A stretch of 64,000 bases of DNA from Occallatibacter riparius (GCF_025264625.1 NZ_CP093313.1:5890001-5954000); one strand, 5' to 3'; numbered from the stretch's first letter, positions 12,842 through 21,695 are shown. Made by a program: numbers and translations. The notes: generated by a model not told the origin, from the sequence alone.

Positions 12842-13106
12842 GGTCTAGTTCGATTTTAGTTCCGGTGCGGTTCGGAGGGATGGCGGGATCGGTTGAGGAA
12901 AAGCAGGTACGGAATGTGCTGAATCCGTTCCTTTTAGGTCGGGCTTGGGTTTGTGACAGCGATGAGGCGTCAGGGTGGGCGGGCCGCGATTTGGGATTCT
13001 CTGATGACCACTTGCATTCGATGATGCTATTAGGTCATTGCCAAATCTGCCGATTTTGAGGCATGTTGATGCTACTGGGTCGTGATCTGCGGGGTTTTCG
13101 GGGGAA

Positions 13107-14168
13107 ATGAAGAGCTCTTTCACTGTTTTGGCATTCGTGTTTCTGGCTTCACTGGCGGCTGGGGGGCAGACCGTGCAGCCGGCACTTCCGGCGCCTGCCG
13201 CGCCCGCTCAGGCGCCGATGCAGGTGGCTCCAGCGCTGCCCGGGCAGTCCGACGTTCCGGCGCCTACTACGATTCCCGGCGCAATTGTTCGGGCGAGCGA
13301 GGAAGCGGCAGCGCTTCCTGACGCGGTCAAGATTCTCACCGCCTTCCAGCCCTCGGACGTGAAGTTTGATGTCGATGACCTCATGGACCTTCTGCGGGAC
13401 AAGCGGCATGAGGGCTGGGTGCTGGCCGCTTATCCCGATCCCAAGACGGCGCAGCCGCTGATCGGCGCGGGGTTCAGTCTTGATTTGCCGGAGCGGATCC
13501 ATCTCCAGCACGATGGTCTCAATCCGCATCCTTTCCTGGAGCCGTCTTCGGCGGATCTGTGGCAGGCGGCCGGGCTTGAGCCGGCACGGCTAGACACGAT
13601 CCTCGCGCAGTTTCACGACCGGCTGGACGCGTGGAACAAGAAGGGCTTCCGGAAGCAGATATGGTCGCTTGAGCCGCAGATTACGGAGGCCGACGCGAAT
13701 GCGCTGCTGCGGATCGGCATTATTCAAGCCGCGTATAACGCGAAGGCCTACTGCCGGAACTTCGACCGCCTGAGCGCCAGCCAGCAGATGGCGATGACGC
13801 AACTGGTTTACCAGATGGGCGTGAATCTCGAACAGTTCTCGACGTTTCTTGGGCTGATCAATCGCGACAGCGTGGGTGCGGACGGTACCGCGGCGGCGCG
13901 CGCCGATGCGAAGTACTGGCATGAGGTGCAGCTCAGCCTGGTGCAGAGCCAGTGGGCGCGGCTGTATCGCGACCGTGCACGGAACGTGATTGCGATGCTC
14001 GATCCGAATTATGTGGTGAATCCGGCGGGAGCGGAGCACTCGGTGGGTAGGGTGCTGCCGGCGCGCTCGCGGCATGCGCATAGGTCTACGCTGCGGAAAG
14101 CATCGTATTCTTCGAAGCGTCATGGAGCGACGGCGCGGAAACGGGCTGCGCGGACGAGGAAAGATTAA
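13107..14168 (+). CDS. Secreted T4-lysozyme-like (GH24-type) protein with basic tail
   Basis: A 353-residue protein with a signal peptide (~1-20, ending AAGGQ) and a Pro/Ala-rich linker (~22-60). The rest resembles phage T4 lysozyme. HEGWVLAAYPD (residues 101-111) matches the active-site segment, with E102 and D111 nine residues apart as Glu11 and Asp20 are in T4 lysozyme; IGAGFSLDL follows. Further on, LVYQMGVNLEQFSTFLGLI and W-x-R-x-x-x-x-R-A-x-x-V-I match the C-terminal lobe. The catalytic Thr position appears to be Leu118. The last ~40 residues are very rich in Arg, Lys and His. Likely role: a periplasmic or extracellular murein-active or murein-binding protein. The fold call is by eye. 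Confidence 0.6.
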   Translation: MKSSFTVLAFVFLASLAAGGQTVQPALPAPAAPAQAPMQVAPALPGQSDVPAPTTIPGAIVRASEEAAALPDAVKILTAFQPSDVKFDVDDLMDLLRDKRHEGWVLAAYPDPKTAQPLIGAGFSLDLPERIHLQHDGLNPHPFLEPSSADLWQAAGLEPARLDTILAQFHDRLDAWNKKGFRKQIWSLEPQITEADANALLRIGIIQAAYNAKAYCRNFDRLSASQQMAMTQLVYQMGVNLEQFSTFLGLINRDSVGADGTAAARADAKYWHEVQLSLVQSQWARLYRDRARNVIAMLDPNYVVNPAGAEHSVGRVLPARSRHAHRSTLRKASYSSKRHGATARKRAARTRKD

Positions 14169-14201
14169 GCGGCTGATGCGCGGAGAGGACCTTTCCCTCA
14201 G

Positions 14202-14260
14202 GGGCTAAAGCCCCGCCCGCCTATTCAGTCGCAGCAATCGGCACGGCTAAAGCCGTGCCC
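14202..14260. repeat. Pair of REP-like hairpins (ggctaaagcc type)
   Basis: Two palindromes lie between the lysozyme-like and GH5 genes: GGGGC-TAAA-GCCCC at 14202-14215 and GGCACGGC-TAAA-GCCGTGCC at 14241-14260. Both share the loop core gcTAAAgc. Elements of this form are scattered between genes in acidobacterial genomes. They may also act as transcription barriers after the upstream gene. Confidence 0.7.
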
Positions 14261-14308
14261 TTTCAAGACCCAATGTGGCGGGCCGGCGGGTCGTATACTC
14301 GGGTTGCT

Positions 14309-15526
14309 ATGTCGATCCGTAAATTCTGCTCTGTTCTTTTTTGCCTTGGTCTCTCTGTGAACTCGGCCCTCTTCGCACAACGCGGGTTTGTACATACTTC
14401 GGGCGCCAATGTCGTGGACGGCAGCGGCAAGACGATCATGCTGCGCGGCACGAATCTCGGGAACTGGCTTGAGCCCGAAGGCTACATGTTTCACTTCGAT
14501 GGCGGGCCGCAGTCGCCGAGCGAGATTGAAGCACTGACGCGGGAGTTGATCGGGCCATCGAAGTCGGAGGCGTTCTGGAAGCAGTGGCGCGAGACGTATA
14601 TCACGCAGGCCGACATCGATCGCATTGCGAAGATGGGCTTCAACTCCGTGCGCGTGCCGTTTCACTGGAAGTTCTTTGCGACCGATAACGCGGAGGGATT
14701 CCGGTATATTGATCAGCTTGTGCAGTGGGCGCGCAAGGATCACATCTACATCGTTCTCGATTTGCACTGCGCACCGGGTGGACAGACCGGTACCAATATC
14801 GATGACAGCGAGGGGTATCCGTGGCTGTATACGGACACCGAGGCGCAGGCGCGCACCGTTGAGGTGTGGCGGCGGATTGCGAAGCACTACGCGAATGAGT
14901 CGATCGTTCTTGGCTACGACCTGTTGAATGAGCCCATACCGCACTTCCCGCAGTTGCAACGGTACAACAAAGACCTGGAGCCGCTCTTCAAACGGCTCGT
15001 CGCGGCTGTTCGGGAAGTGGACAAAAACCATATCGTGATTCTAGGCGGGGCGCAGTGGGACTCGAATTTCAAGGTGTTCGGGCAGCCGTTCGATAAGAAC
15101 GTGATGTACACGTTCCACAAATACTGGACCGCGACGGATGTGAGCGTGATTCAGGAGTATCTCGATTTCCGCGACAAGTATCATGTGCCGATATGGCTGG
15201 GCGAGTCGGGCGAGAACAAGGATGAGTGGATCGCCGCGTTTACGAAGACGCTCGAGGACAATCACGTTGGCTGGTGCTTCTGGCCCTATAAGAAGATGGA
15301 TGCGAATTCGAGCCCGGTGACGTTCGACCGGCCGGAACACTGGGATGCGGTGGTGAAGCTAGCCGCGATGGCTCCGGGAACTGGGAACGCGGAGAAGCGC
15401 ATTGCGGCGCGGCCGTCTCCGGAAGAGGCGCAGGCCACGTTCGATGATCTGCTGAAAAAGGTGCAGTTCTCCAGCGAGCGGGTGAACGATGGGTATCTGC
15501 GTGCGCTGGGTTTGAAGCCGCAGTAA
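14309..15526 (+). CDS. Secreted GH5 family glycoside hydrolase
   Basis: A 405-residue glycosidase of the GH5 cellulase/exoglucanase type. I start at the ATG at 14309, where a signal peptide begins (CSVLFCLGLSVNSALFAQ), rather than at an in-frame ATG at 14255. Conserved elements are MLRGTNLGNWLEPEGY, FNSVRVPFHWKFF and YIVLDLHCAPGGQ. The acid/base is the Glu of YDLLNEPIP and the nucleophile is the Glu of PIWLGESGE. It probably cleaves a beta-glucan or beta-mannan outside the cytoplasm; the substrate is not predictable. Hairpin repeat pairs flank the gene on both sides. Confidence 0.88.
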   Translation: MSIRKFCSVLFCLGLSVNSALFAQRGFVHTSGANVVDGSGKTIMLRGTNLGNWLEPEGYMFHFDGGPQSPSEIEALTRELIGPSKSEAFWKQWRETYITQADIDRIAKMGFNSVRVPFHWKFFATDNAEGFRYIDQLVQWARKDHIYIVLDLHCAPGGQTGTNIDDSEGYPWLYTDTEAQARTVEVWRRIAKHYANESIVLGYDLLNEPIPHFPQLQRYNKDLEPLFKRLVAAVREVDKNHIVILGGAQWDSNFKVFGQPFDKNVMYTFHKYWTATDVSVIQEYLDFRDKYHVPIWLGESGENKDEWIAAFTKTLEDNHVGWCFWPYKKMDANSSPVTFDRPEHWDAVVKLAAMAPGTGNAEKRIAARPSPEEAQATFDDLLKKVQFSSERVNDGYLRALGLKPQ

Positions 15527-15536
15527 GAGGAGGACC

Positions 15537-15580
15537 GTGCGGGTCGGGAGACCCGCACGACAGCCGGTCTGGAGACCGGC
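15537..15580. repeat. Pair of REP-like hairpins (ggtctggagacc type)
   Basis: GTGCGGGT-cgggag-ACCCGCAC at 15537-15558 is followed by GCCGGTCT-gg-AGACCGGC at 15563-15580. The two hairpins lie 10 bp after the GH5 stop and 33 bp before the dipeptidase start. Their form matches interspersed intergenic palindromes common in this phylum. The spacing would also let them work as a terminator. Confidence 0.7.
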
Positions 15581-15612
15581 GTTACGGGGGCGGCTATACT
15601 GACGCCAAGCCT

Positions 15613-16947
15613 ATGAGCAACCGCCTGCTGATCGCCACGCTCGCCGTTTGCCTGCCCACGATGATGATAGGGCAGGCTCCAGCAAATCAGAAACCGGCCA
15701 AGCCTTCCCCAAAGATGACACAGAAACTTTCCCCTGAAGCTGTGCACCAGTCCTCGCTTGTGATCGATACGCATGCCGACACGACGCAGCGCTTTGTCGA
15801 TGAGAACTTCGACATGGCCGATCCGCTGAAGGGCGGCAATCTGAATTTTGAATCGGCCAAGAAAGGCAACCTGGGCGCCGAGTTCTTTTCGATCTGGGTG
15901 GAGCCGGAGCTCTACAAGGGGCACTATGCGAAGCGGACGCTGGTGCTGATTGATGCGGTGAAGCAGCAGGTGGCGAAGCATCCGGACAAGATGATGCTGG
16001 CCGTGAGCCCAGAGGATATCGAGAAGGCGCACCGCGAGCACAAGCTGGCGGCGCTGATGGGTATCGAGGGCGGGCATTCGATCGAGGACTCGCTGGCGCT
16101 GCTGCGGCAGTATTACGACCTAGGCGTGCGGTACATGACGCTGACGTGGTCGAACTCGAACGGATGGGCCGATAGCTCGGGCGACATCGACGATGCGAAG
16201 GTGCAGCACACGCAGGACGGGCTGAGCGAGTTTGGCAAGGACGTGGTGTATGAGATGAACCGGCTGGGCATGATGGTGGACATCTCGCATGTCTCGGATA
16301 AGACGTTCTTCTACACAACGCGGATTACGCGGGCTCCGCTGATTGCATCGCACTCGTCGGCGCGGGCGCTCGATGATCATCCGCGGAACATGACGGATAA
16401 CATGCTGCTTGCGGTGGCGCGATCGGGAGGGCCTGAGTCGAAGGGCGGCGTGGTGCAGGTGAACTACTATTCGGCGTTCCTGTCACAGGCTTATCGTGAT
16501 GCGGCGAAGGCGCAGAAGCCGGAAGTGGATAAGGCTGTGCAGGAATTCAAGGACAAGGAAAAGGCCGCCGGGCGCGAGCCGAATTACGAGGAGATTTCGA
16601 AGATTCAGCGGCAGTTTGCCGATAGGATTCCGCGGCCGCCGCTGTCGCTGCTGATCGACCATATCGATCACATTGCGAAGGTCGCAGGGGTGGACCATGT
16701 CGGGCTGGGGTCTGATTTTGATGGCGTGGACGGGCAGTTGCCGGAGGGCATGGACTCGGCTGCCGACCTGCCGAAGATCACGGCGGCGTTGATGGAGCGG
16801 GGCTACTCTGCCGAGGACTGCCGGAAGATTCTGGGCGGCAATTTGCTGCGCGTGTTTCGTGAGGTGCAGCAGGTGAGCAAGCAGTTGCGGGCGGAAGAAC
16901 GGCCGAAGATCTCTGACAAGCAGCCATTCGACAAACCGCAGAAGTAG
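15613..16947 (+). CDS. Membrane dipeptidase, peptidase M19 family
   Basis: A 444-residue renal-dipeptidase-like zinc enzyme with an N-terminal signal sequence (LLIATLAVCLPTMMIGQA). Metal-site motifs are all present: VIDTHADTT (His-x-Asp), MGIEGGHSIEDS (bridging Glu), VDISHVSDKTF and ASHSSARAL (His ligands), and VGLGSDFDGVDG. M19 enzymes hydrolyse dipeptides, including L-D dipeptides. Sorting to the periplasm fits the other secreted hydrolases in this block. A strong terminator follows. Confidence 0.93.
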   Translation: MSNRLLIATLAVCLPTMMIGQAPANQKPAKPSPKMTQKLSPEAVHQSSLVIDTHADTTQRFVDENFDMADPLKGGNLNFESAKKGNLGAEFFSIWVEPELYKGHYAKRTLVLIDAVKQQVAKHPDKMMLAVSPEDIEKAHREHKLAALMGIEGGHSIEDSLALLRQYYDLGVRYMTLTWSNSNGWADSSGDIDDAKVQHTQDGLSEFGKDVVYEMNRLGMMVDISHVSDKTFFYTTRITRAPLIASHSSARALDDHPRNMTDNMLLAVARSGGPESKGGVVQVNYYSAFLSQAYRDAAKAQKPEVDKAVQEFKDKEKAAGREPNYEEISKIQRQFADRIPRPPLSLLIDHIDHIAKVAGVDHVGLGSDFDGVDGQLPEGMDSAADLPKITAALMERGYSAEDCRKILGGNLLRVFREVQQVSKQLRAEERPKISDKQPFDKPQK

Positions 16948-16974
16948 GAGCCTCGGGCAGAACTTCAGAATCTG

Positions 16975-17010
16975 GGGCGCGATTCGTTTGGATCGCGCCC
17001 TTTGCTTTGC
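16975..17010 (+). terminator. Rho-independent terminator after the M19 dipeptidase
   Basis: Stem GGGCGCGAT (16975-16983) / ATCGCGCCC (16992-17000) with an 8-base loop, followed directly by TTTGCTTTGC. It lies 27 bp after the dipeptidase stop. Confidence 0.8.
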
Positions 17011-17100
17011 TCGGTGTTCGGAAACGGACACTGGCAGACGCGCGACATATACTGGCTTTTCACGGTCACCCAACAAATTACAAGTCACTGGAGTTCACGT

Positions 17101-18729
17101 ATGCGATTTTCTGGTCGCCTGGCGCTTTGCCTGCTTTCCGCTTCCCTGCTCGCTTCGACTGTTTTCGCGCGGGCGGATGATGACAAAAAGAAGGATGAAA
17201 GCAAGCCTGCCGAAAAGCCCGCTGCAACCGAGGTCACCACGCAAGGGTCGGTGGATGTGGGCGGTCAGCATATTCTGTATAACGCGATTGCCGGCACGAT
17301 TACGGTGGGCGCGACGGACGTGCAGGATGCGCAGCTTGGCCTCGACGGCAAGCCTGAGCCGGGCAGCCAGCTTGCGCTGAACGAGCCCAAGGAGGCGAAG
17401 GATGCGCCGCCGACTGCGCGCATGTCGTACTTTGCTTACTTCAAGAGGGACGCGAAGGCGGAAGATCGGCCCGTCACGTTCTTCTATAACGGCGGCCCAG
17501 GTAGTTCGACCGTGTGGCTGCACATGGGATCGCTGGGGCCGAAGCATGTTGCCACTTCCGGCGATCAGCACCTGGCCGCGGCTCCCTACAAAATGGTCGA
17601 CAATGCGAACTCGCTGCTGGACGTGAGCGACCTCGTGTTCGTCGACATGCCGGGCACGGGGTTCGGACGGCTGATGGGCAAGGACCCCGAGAAGGCGTTC
17701 TGGGGCGTGGATGAGGATGCCAATGCGTTCGCGCGGTTCATCGTTCGGTTCATTACGAAGTACAGCCGCTGGAACTCGCCGAAGTACATTTTTGGGGAAA
17801 GCTATGGGACGACGCGGTCGGCGGTTCTCGCTGACGTTCTGGAGAACAACAAGAACATCGATCTGAACGGCGTGATTCTGCTGTCGCAGATTTTCAACTT
17901 CAGCACCGACATTGATTTCCCGCAAGGCAATCCGGGGGTGGACCTGCCTTATGTGCTTGCGCTGCCCACGTACGCGGCGACTGCCTGGTATCACAAGAAG
18001 CTGCCGCAACAGGCGCCGGCGCTGGAGCCGTTTCTGAAGGAGGTGGAAGACTTTGCCATGGGCGCTTACAGCCACGCGCTGGCACAGGGCACGGACATCT
18101 CGGCAGAGGAAAAGCAGGCCACGGCGGAGAAGCTGCACAACTATACGGGCCTTCCGACTACGTACATTTTGAAAGCGAATCTGCGCGTGAATGGCGGGGA
18201 ATTCGAGAAGACGCTACAGGATGACCAGGACCTCACGACCGGCCGTTTGGATACGCGCTATTCCGGGCCGTCGATTGATCCACTGAGCCAGTTTGCCGAT
18301 TACGATCCGCAGAGCTCGGCGATTTCGTCTGCGTACGTGTCGATCTTCAACGATTATGTGCGCAAGGATCTGAAGTACGGCGAGGGACAAACGTATCTGC
18401 CCGAGGCGCTGTTCGGCGGAGCGCAGTGGAGCTTCCTGCATCGCGGTAATCCCATCGCGCTGAATGTGGCGGTGGATCTTGCGGAGGCGATGAAGACGAA
18501 TCCGCGGCTGAAGGTGATGGTGAACGGGGGCTACTACGATTTGGCCACGCCGTTCTTTGCCGCGATCTATGAAGAGAAGCACCTGCCCATTCCGCAATCA
18601 CTTGCGAAGAATATCGAGTACTCGTTTTACGAGTCGGGCCACATGGTCTATGTGCGCGATGAAAGCCTGAAGCAGTTGCACGATCGAGTCGCGGCGTTCA
18701 TTACCAAGACGCAGACTGACGGGAAGTAG
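17101..18729 (+). CDS. Secreted S10 family serine carboxypeptidase
   Basis: A 542-residue protein from the ATG at 17101, where a signal peptide begins (LALCLLSASLLASTVFA); an upstream in-frame start at 17002 would add a non-conserved leader. A Lys/Asp/Glu-rich stretch follows the signal. Peptidase S10 motifs are FFYNGGPGSSTVWLH near the oxyanion hole, the nucleophile GESYGTTRSAV, NGGYYDLATPFFA carrying the catalytic Asp, and the Gly-His of FYESGHMVY. These enzymes remove C-terminal residues from peptides, usually at acid pH, which fits an acidophilic acidobacterium. A hairpin terminator shared with convergent queD follows. Confidence 0.92.
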   Translation: MRFSGRLALCLLSASLLASTVFARADDDKKKDESKPAEKPAATEVTTQGSVDVGGQHILYNAIAGTITVGATDVQDAQLGLDGKPEPGSQLALNEPKEAKDAPPTARMSYFAYFKRDAKAEDRPVTFFYNGGPGSSTVWLHMGSLGPKHVATSGDQHLAAAPYKMVDNANSLLDVSDLVFVDMPGTGFGRLMGKDPEKAFWGVDEDANAFARFIVRFITKYSRWNSPKYIFGESYGTTRSAVLADVLENNKNIDLNGVILLSQIFNFSTDIDFPQGNPGVDLPYVLALPTYAATAWYHKKLPQQAPALEPFLKEVEDFAMGAYSHALAQGTDISAEEKQATAEKLHNYTGLPTTYILKANLRVNGGEFEKTLQDDQDLTTGRLDTRYSGPSIDPLSQFADYDPQSSAISSAYVSIFNDYVRKDLKYGEGQTYLPEALFGGAQWSFLHRGNPIALNVAVDLAEAMKTNPRLKVMVNGGYYDLATPFFAAIYEEKHLPIPQSLAKNIEYSFYESGHMVYVRDESLKQLHDRVAAFITKTQTDGK

Positions 18730-18737
18730 CCAAGCAG

Positions 18738-18770
18738 AGCGGGCATCATGCACCGATGCCCGCTTGATTT
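18738..18770. terminator. Terminator between S10 peptidase and queD
   Basis: Stem AGCGGGCATC (18738-18747) / GATGCCCGCT (18755-18764) with a 7-base loop, followed on the plus strand by TGATTT. It lies 8 bp past the peptidase stop and just before the queD stop, so it probably serves both directions. Confidence 0.75.
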
Positions 18771-19125
18771 AATCGCCCTGGTAGACGCATCCGCTGGTGC
18801 AGGTCTCGCGAACCACGATTTTGCTGAGAGCTGGAAGGTCAGCGCGCAGATGGTTCCAGATCCAGCGCGCGAGGTTCTCGCTGGTGGGATTCTCAAGGCC
18901 TTTGATGTCGTTCAGGCATCGATGATCGAGCTGATCCTCGATGGTTTGAAAGGCGGCCTTGATGTCGGCGAAGTCCATGACCCATCCGAGATGCTCGTCT
19001 ACCGGGCCGGCAACGTGGACTTGGATTTGGAAGCTGTGCCCGTGCAGACGCCGGCACTTGTGCCCCTCAGGCACGTGCGGCAACCAATGCGCCGCTTCGA
19101 TTGAGAACTCCTTGAAAATTTCCAT
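18769..19125 (-). CDS. queD: 6-carboxy-5,6,7,8-tetrahydropterin synthase
   Basis: A 118-residue QueD of the PTPS family, second step of the 7-deazaguanine (queuosine) pathway: 7,8-dihydroneopterin triphosphate to 6-carboxytetrahydropterin. Zinc-ligand histidines are in IEAAHWLPH and LHGHSF, and the catalytic Cys is in GHKCRRLHGH. A C-terminal SENLARWIW and VRETCTSGCVY are typical. The ATG at 19125 has AAGGA 6 bases upstream; an upstream in-frame start at 19179 lies inside queE and is unlikely. It follows queE by 8 bp. Confidence 0.94.
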   Translation of the reverse strand: MEIFKEFSIEAAHWLPHVPEGHKCRRLHGHSFQIQVHVAGPVDEHLGWVMDFADIKAAFQTIEDQLDHRCLNDIKGLENPTSENLARWIWNHLRADLPALSKIVVRETCTSGCVYQGD

Positions 19126-19133
19126 GCCAATCC

Positions 19134-19772
19134 TTACGGAATGCCGACGATTTTGTGCGTTTGCAGGCTGAGTCGCCACTGCGGATGATCCATGCAGAAC
19201 CTGACCGCCAGCTCCGTGTTTACCGCGCGATCAGGGCCGTCCATGGGCTGCAGAAAGAAGTGCCTGAAGGCGAGCCCCTCGTACTCTTGCGGAGGGATCT
19301 CCTTCTGCGGATAGACGAGCTTCAGTTCGTCGCCCGATCGTTGGACCAGCTTCGCACCGGCCTTGGGACTGACGCAGACCCAGTCCAGCTCAGGCGGGGC
19401 TGCGATTGTGCCATTGGTCTCTACCGCGACCTCAAACTCGCGAGCGTGGAATGCATCGATCAGCGCCGCGTCCAGCTGCAGCAGGGGTTCGCCGCCCGTA
19501 CAGACTACATATCGCCGGCCGTGTCCATTGCTGCTGGGCCACGTTTTCGCAACTGCGTCGGCGAGTTCGTTCGCCGCTTCGAACTTGCCACCGCCGGGGC
19601 CATTCACGCCGAGGAAGTCCGTGTCGCAGAACTTGCATACGGCTGCCGCGCGATCCTTTTCAAGTCCCGACCAGAGATTGCATCCTGCGAAGCGGCAGAA
19701 GACCGCGGCCCGGCCGGACTGCGCTCCTTCGCCCTGCAGGGTGTAGAAGATCTCTTTGACGGCGTAACTCAT
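19134..19772 (-). CDS. queE: 7-carboxy-7-deazaguanine synthase
   Basis: A 212-residue radical SAM enzyme converting 6-carboxytetrahydropterin to 7-carboxy-7-deazaguanine. The start MSYAVKEIFYTLQGEGAQSG is the family N-terminus. The iron-sulfur cysteines are C31, C46 and C49, a C-x14-C-x2-C arrangement instead of the classical CxxxCxxC. The same arrangement is known from the structurally studied Burkholderia multivorans QueE. YVVCTGGEPLLQ is the SAM-binding Gly-Gly-Glu region. Its ATG overlaps the queC stop by one base (TGATG), showing coupling. Confidence 0.94.
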   Translation of the reverse strand: MSYAVKEIFYTLQGEGAQSGRAAVFCRFAGCNLWSGLEKDRAAAVCKFCDTDFLGVNGPGGGKFEAANELADAVAKTWPSSNGHGRRYVVCTGGEPLLQLDAALIDAFHAREFEVAVETNGTIAAPPELDWVCVSPKAGAKLVQRSGDELKLVYPQKEIPPQEYEGLAFRHFFLQPMDGPDRAVNTELAVRFCMDHPQWRLSLQTHKIVGIP

Positions 19773-20488
19773 CACTGCACCTGCGCGGGATCGCGGTATT
19801 GCAGAGGATCGGCCATGCCATTCTCCGCGAAGCCTTTTTGCCGGAGGAAGCACGAGTCGCACTGTCCGCAGGGGGTGCCGTCGGGAGAGGGGTCGTAGCA
19901 ACTGCTGGTCAGGCTATAGTCGACTCCAAGCTTCATGCCTTCGCGAATAATTTCGGCCTTGGTCATCTGCATGAGGGGTGCGTGAATGGTGAGCTTGTGA
20001 TGTTCTTCGGCGCCAGCTCGTGTCGCAAGGTTCGCCATCTGCTCGTAGGCGCGGATGAACTCCGGGCGGCAATCGGGATAGCCGCTGTAGTCGAGAGCGT
20101 TGACACCGATGAAGATATCGCTTGATCCCAGGACCTCAGCCCAGGCTAGCGCGAAGGAGAGGAAGATCGTGTTGCGCGCAGGCACGTACGTGACGGGAAC
20201 GCCGTGGCTCATGTCTTCGGCGTCGCGTCCCTTGGGTACGGCGATGTCGTCGGTAAGCGCAGAACCGCCGAATGCACGCAGGTCGATTGTGGCAACCCGG
20301 TGCTGCGCGGCACCTCCGGCTTGGGCCACGCGGGCTGCTGCCTGCAGTTCCCAGCTATGCCGCTGGCCATAGGAAAACGACAGCGCATACGCTTCGAAGC
20401 CCTGGCTGCGCGCAATGGCCAGTACGGTAGCTGAATCGAGTCCGCCGCTCAGCAGAACGACGGCTCGCTTTTTCGCCAGTATATCCAT
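19772..20488 (-). CDS. queC: 7-cyano-7-deazaguanine synthase
   Basis: A 238-residue QueC converting 7-carboxy-7-deazaguanine to preQ0 with ATP and ammonia. The PP-loop is VVLLSGGLDSATVLA. YVPARNTIFLSFALAWAE and GVNALDYSGYPDCRPEF are strongly conserved. The C-terminal zinc site is formed by the cysteines in SSCYDP and PCGQCDSCFLR. It is first in queC-queE-queD. I see no convincing preQ1 riboswitch in the ~60 bp before it, so it may be read from the upstream minus-strand gene. Confidence 0.95.
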   Translation of the reverse strand: MDILAKKRAVVLLSGGLDSATVLAIARSQGFEAYALSFSYGQRHSWELQAAARVAQAGGAAQHRVATIDLRAFGGSALTDDIAVPKGRDAEDMSHGVPVTYVPARNTIFLSFALAWAEVLGSSDIFIGVNALDYSGYPDCRPEFIRAYEQMANLATRAGAEEHHKLTIHAPLMQMTKAEIIREGMKLGVDYSLTSSCYDPSPDGTPCGQCDSCFLRQKGFAENGMADPLQYRDPAQVQ

Positions 20489-20546
20489 CCTTATTCATGG
20501 TAAAGCAAACGCGAAAACGAGACGAAGGTGCGGGTATCGAAAGGAC

Positions 20547-21554
20547 TTAGAACCGGTAGCCGGGTTTGAGTTCGCAACGGTAAACAGTGGAGCTTGCCGC
20601 GTCGTGACTGGAGCGCGAGTTGCAAGCCGCCCAGCTCAGATACATCTCCGGACCGAGTGGAAAAACGATCGGAGTGCCATCGATATCGGCCTCGATGCTC
20701 ACGCCTTCCTGCGTAGCTGGGAGCACGAAGTTGAGGGTTCGGCCGAAGATGACTGGGTAGGATTCGCGCACGCTCGAATTGATGGATTTTCGAAAGACCT
20801 CGGCTTCGAGAAGGAAGGTGGCGGTGTCAGACCAGTCGAGGGCGCTGGCCGTAATCATGCGGCCGCCGTGTTCGAATCCACTCGAATCAATGCGCGTGAA
20901 CGGGCAGGGGCCGGCAATGCAGGAGGCGCGGGCGTTGCGGAATTCGTTGCCGGTGCCGGCGTCGAGCGTAACCGAGTTGACAGCTGCTTTCCACTTTCCG
21001 TCGGGCGAACACGGTCCCTGGCCGTTGCAGGGCACATTGCCCTGGTTCACCACCTGGAACGTCTTGACGGCGCTGGCGATATTCTCGTCGCCCTCGGTAT
21101 TTTCGGTGAAGCGGATGCGGACGTTGCTTACGACGGAGAGCTTCTTACCTGTGTTGGCTTCCTTCTCCTGGACGACCGGTTTGAGCATGGCTACGTAGAC
21201 CTTGTCGCCGGCACCCCGGTAAGTCATGGGAACAGTCAGGTCGTAGTCTCTGTAGTCCGGCTTGCGAAACATCAATTGCAGCGTATGCCCGGGCCAGAGT
21301 CTCTCACGGAATTTGAGCTTGAAATACCCGGAGGCGTCTGACTCGCCGCTCGTGCTCATCATTCCATCTGTTGCCGTGACGGACACTCCCGCGACTGGCA
21401 GTTGGCGTCGCGGATCAGGGTCGTCGCGCAGGACTGCACCTTGCAACGTTATGGTTCTCGGTCTCCAGCGGTGGACGCGCGCGATCACCGCCCACGTAAT
21501 GAGCGCCGCACAAGCCACCACCGCGATCCAGAGGCTAAGCTTTCTCCATCCCAT
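20547..21554 (-). CDS. Membrane-anchored protein with carboxypeptidase-regulatory-like domain
   Basis: A 335-residue protein of unrecognised function. One N-terminal helix (LWIAVVACAALITWAVIA, about residues 7-24) anchors it, with the rest outside. Residues ~35-120 resemble a carboxypeptidase-regulatory/CNA-B beta-sandwich: ITLQGAVL, LPVAGVSVTATDG and SDASGYFKLKF. The remainder has Cys pairs that could form disulfides and no catalytic motif I know. I start at the ATG at 21554 rather than an upstream in-frame start at 21614. It lies 58 bp ahead of queC on the same strand, but nothing ties it to queuosine. Confidence 0.6.
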   Translation of the reverse strand: MGWRKLSLWIAVVACAALITWAVIARVHRWRPRTITLQGAVLRDDPDPRRQLPVAGVSVTATDGMMSTSGESDASGYFKLKFRERLWPGHTLQLMFRKPDYRDYDLTVPMTYRGAGDKVYVAMLKPVVQEKEANTGKKLSVVSNVRIRFTENTEGDENIASAVKTFQVVNQGNVPCNGQGPCSPDGKWKAAVNSVTLDAGTGNEFRNARASCIAGPCPFTRIDSSGFEHGGRMITASALDWSDTATFLLEAEVFRKSINSSVRESYPVIFGRTLNFVLPATQEGVSIEADIDGTPIVFPLGPEMYLSWAACNSRSSHDAASSTVYRCELKPGYRF

Positions 21555-21695
21555 TGATTCGCCTGAGAGTATTGGACGCGCTTCGGCCGGATTTCGCTGT
21601 CCGCGGAAACCCACCGGGCCGCGTTTTCTGCATCTAAACAGAGTTGGCAGCAGACATGTTCTGGTTTACACCGGCTTCCGCACGGAGAAAGTGAA

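Noticed and set aside
20489..20546. preQ1 riboswitch before queC
   Set aside because: The 58 bp show no convincing preQ1 aptamer stem and C-rich loop.
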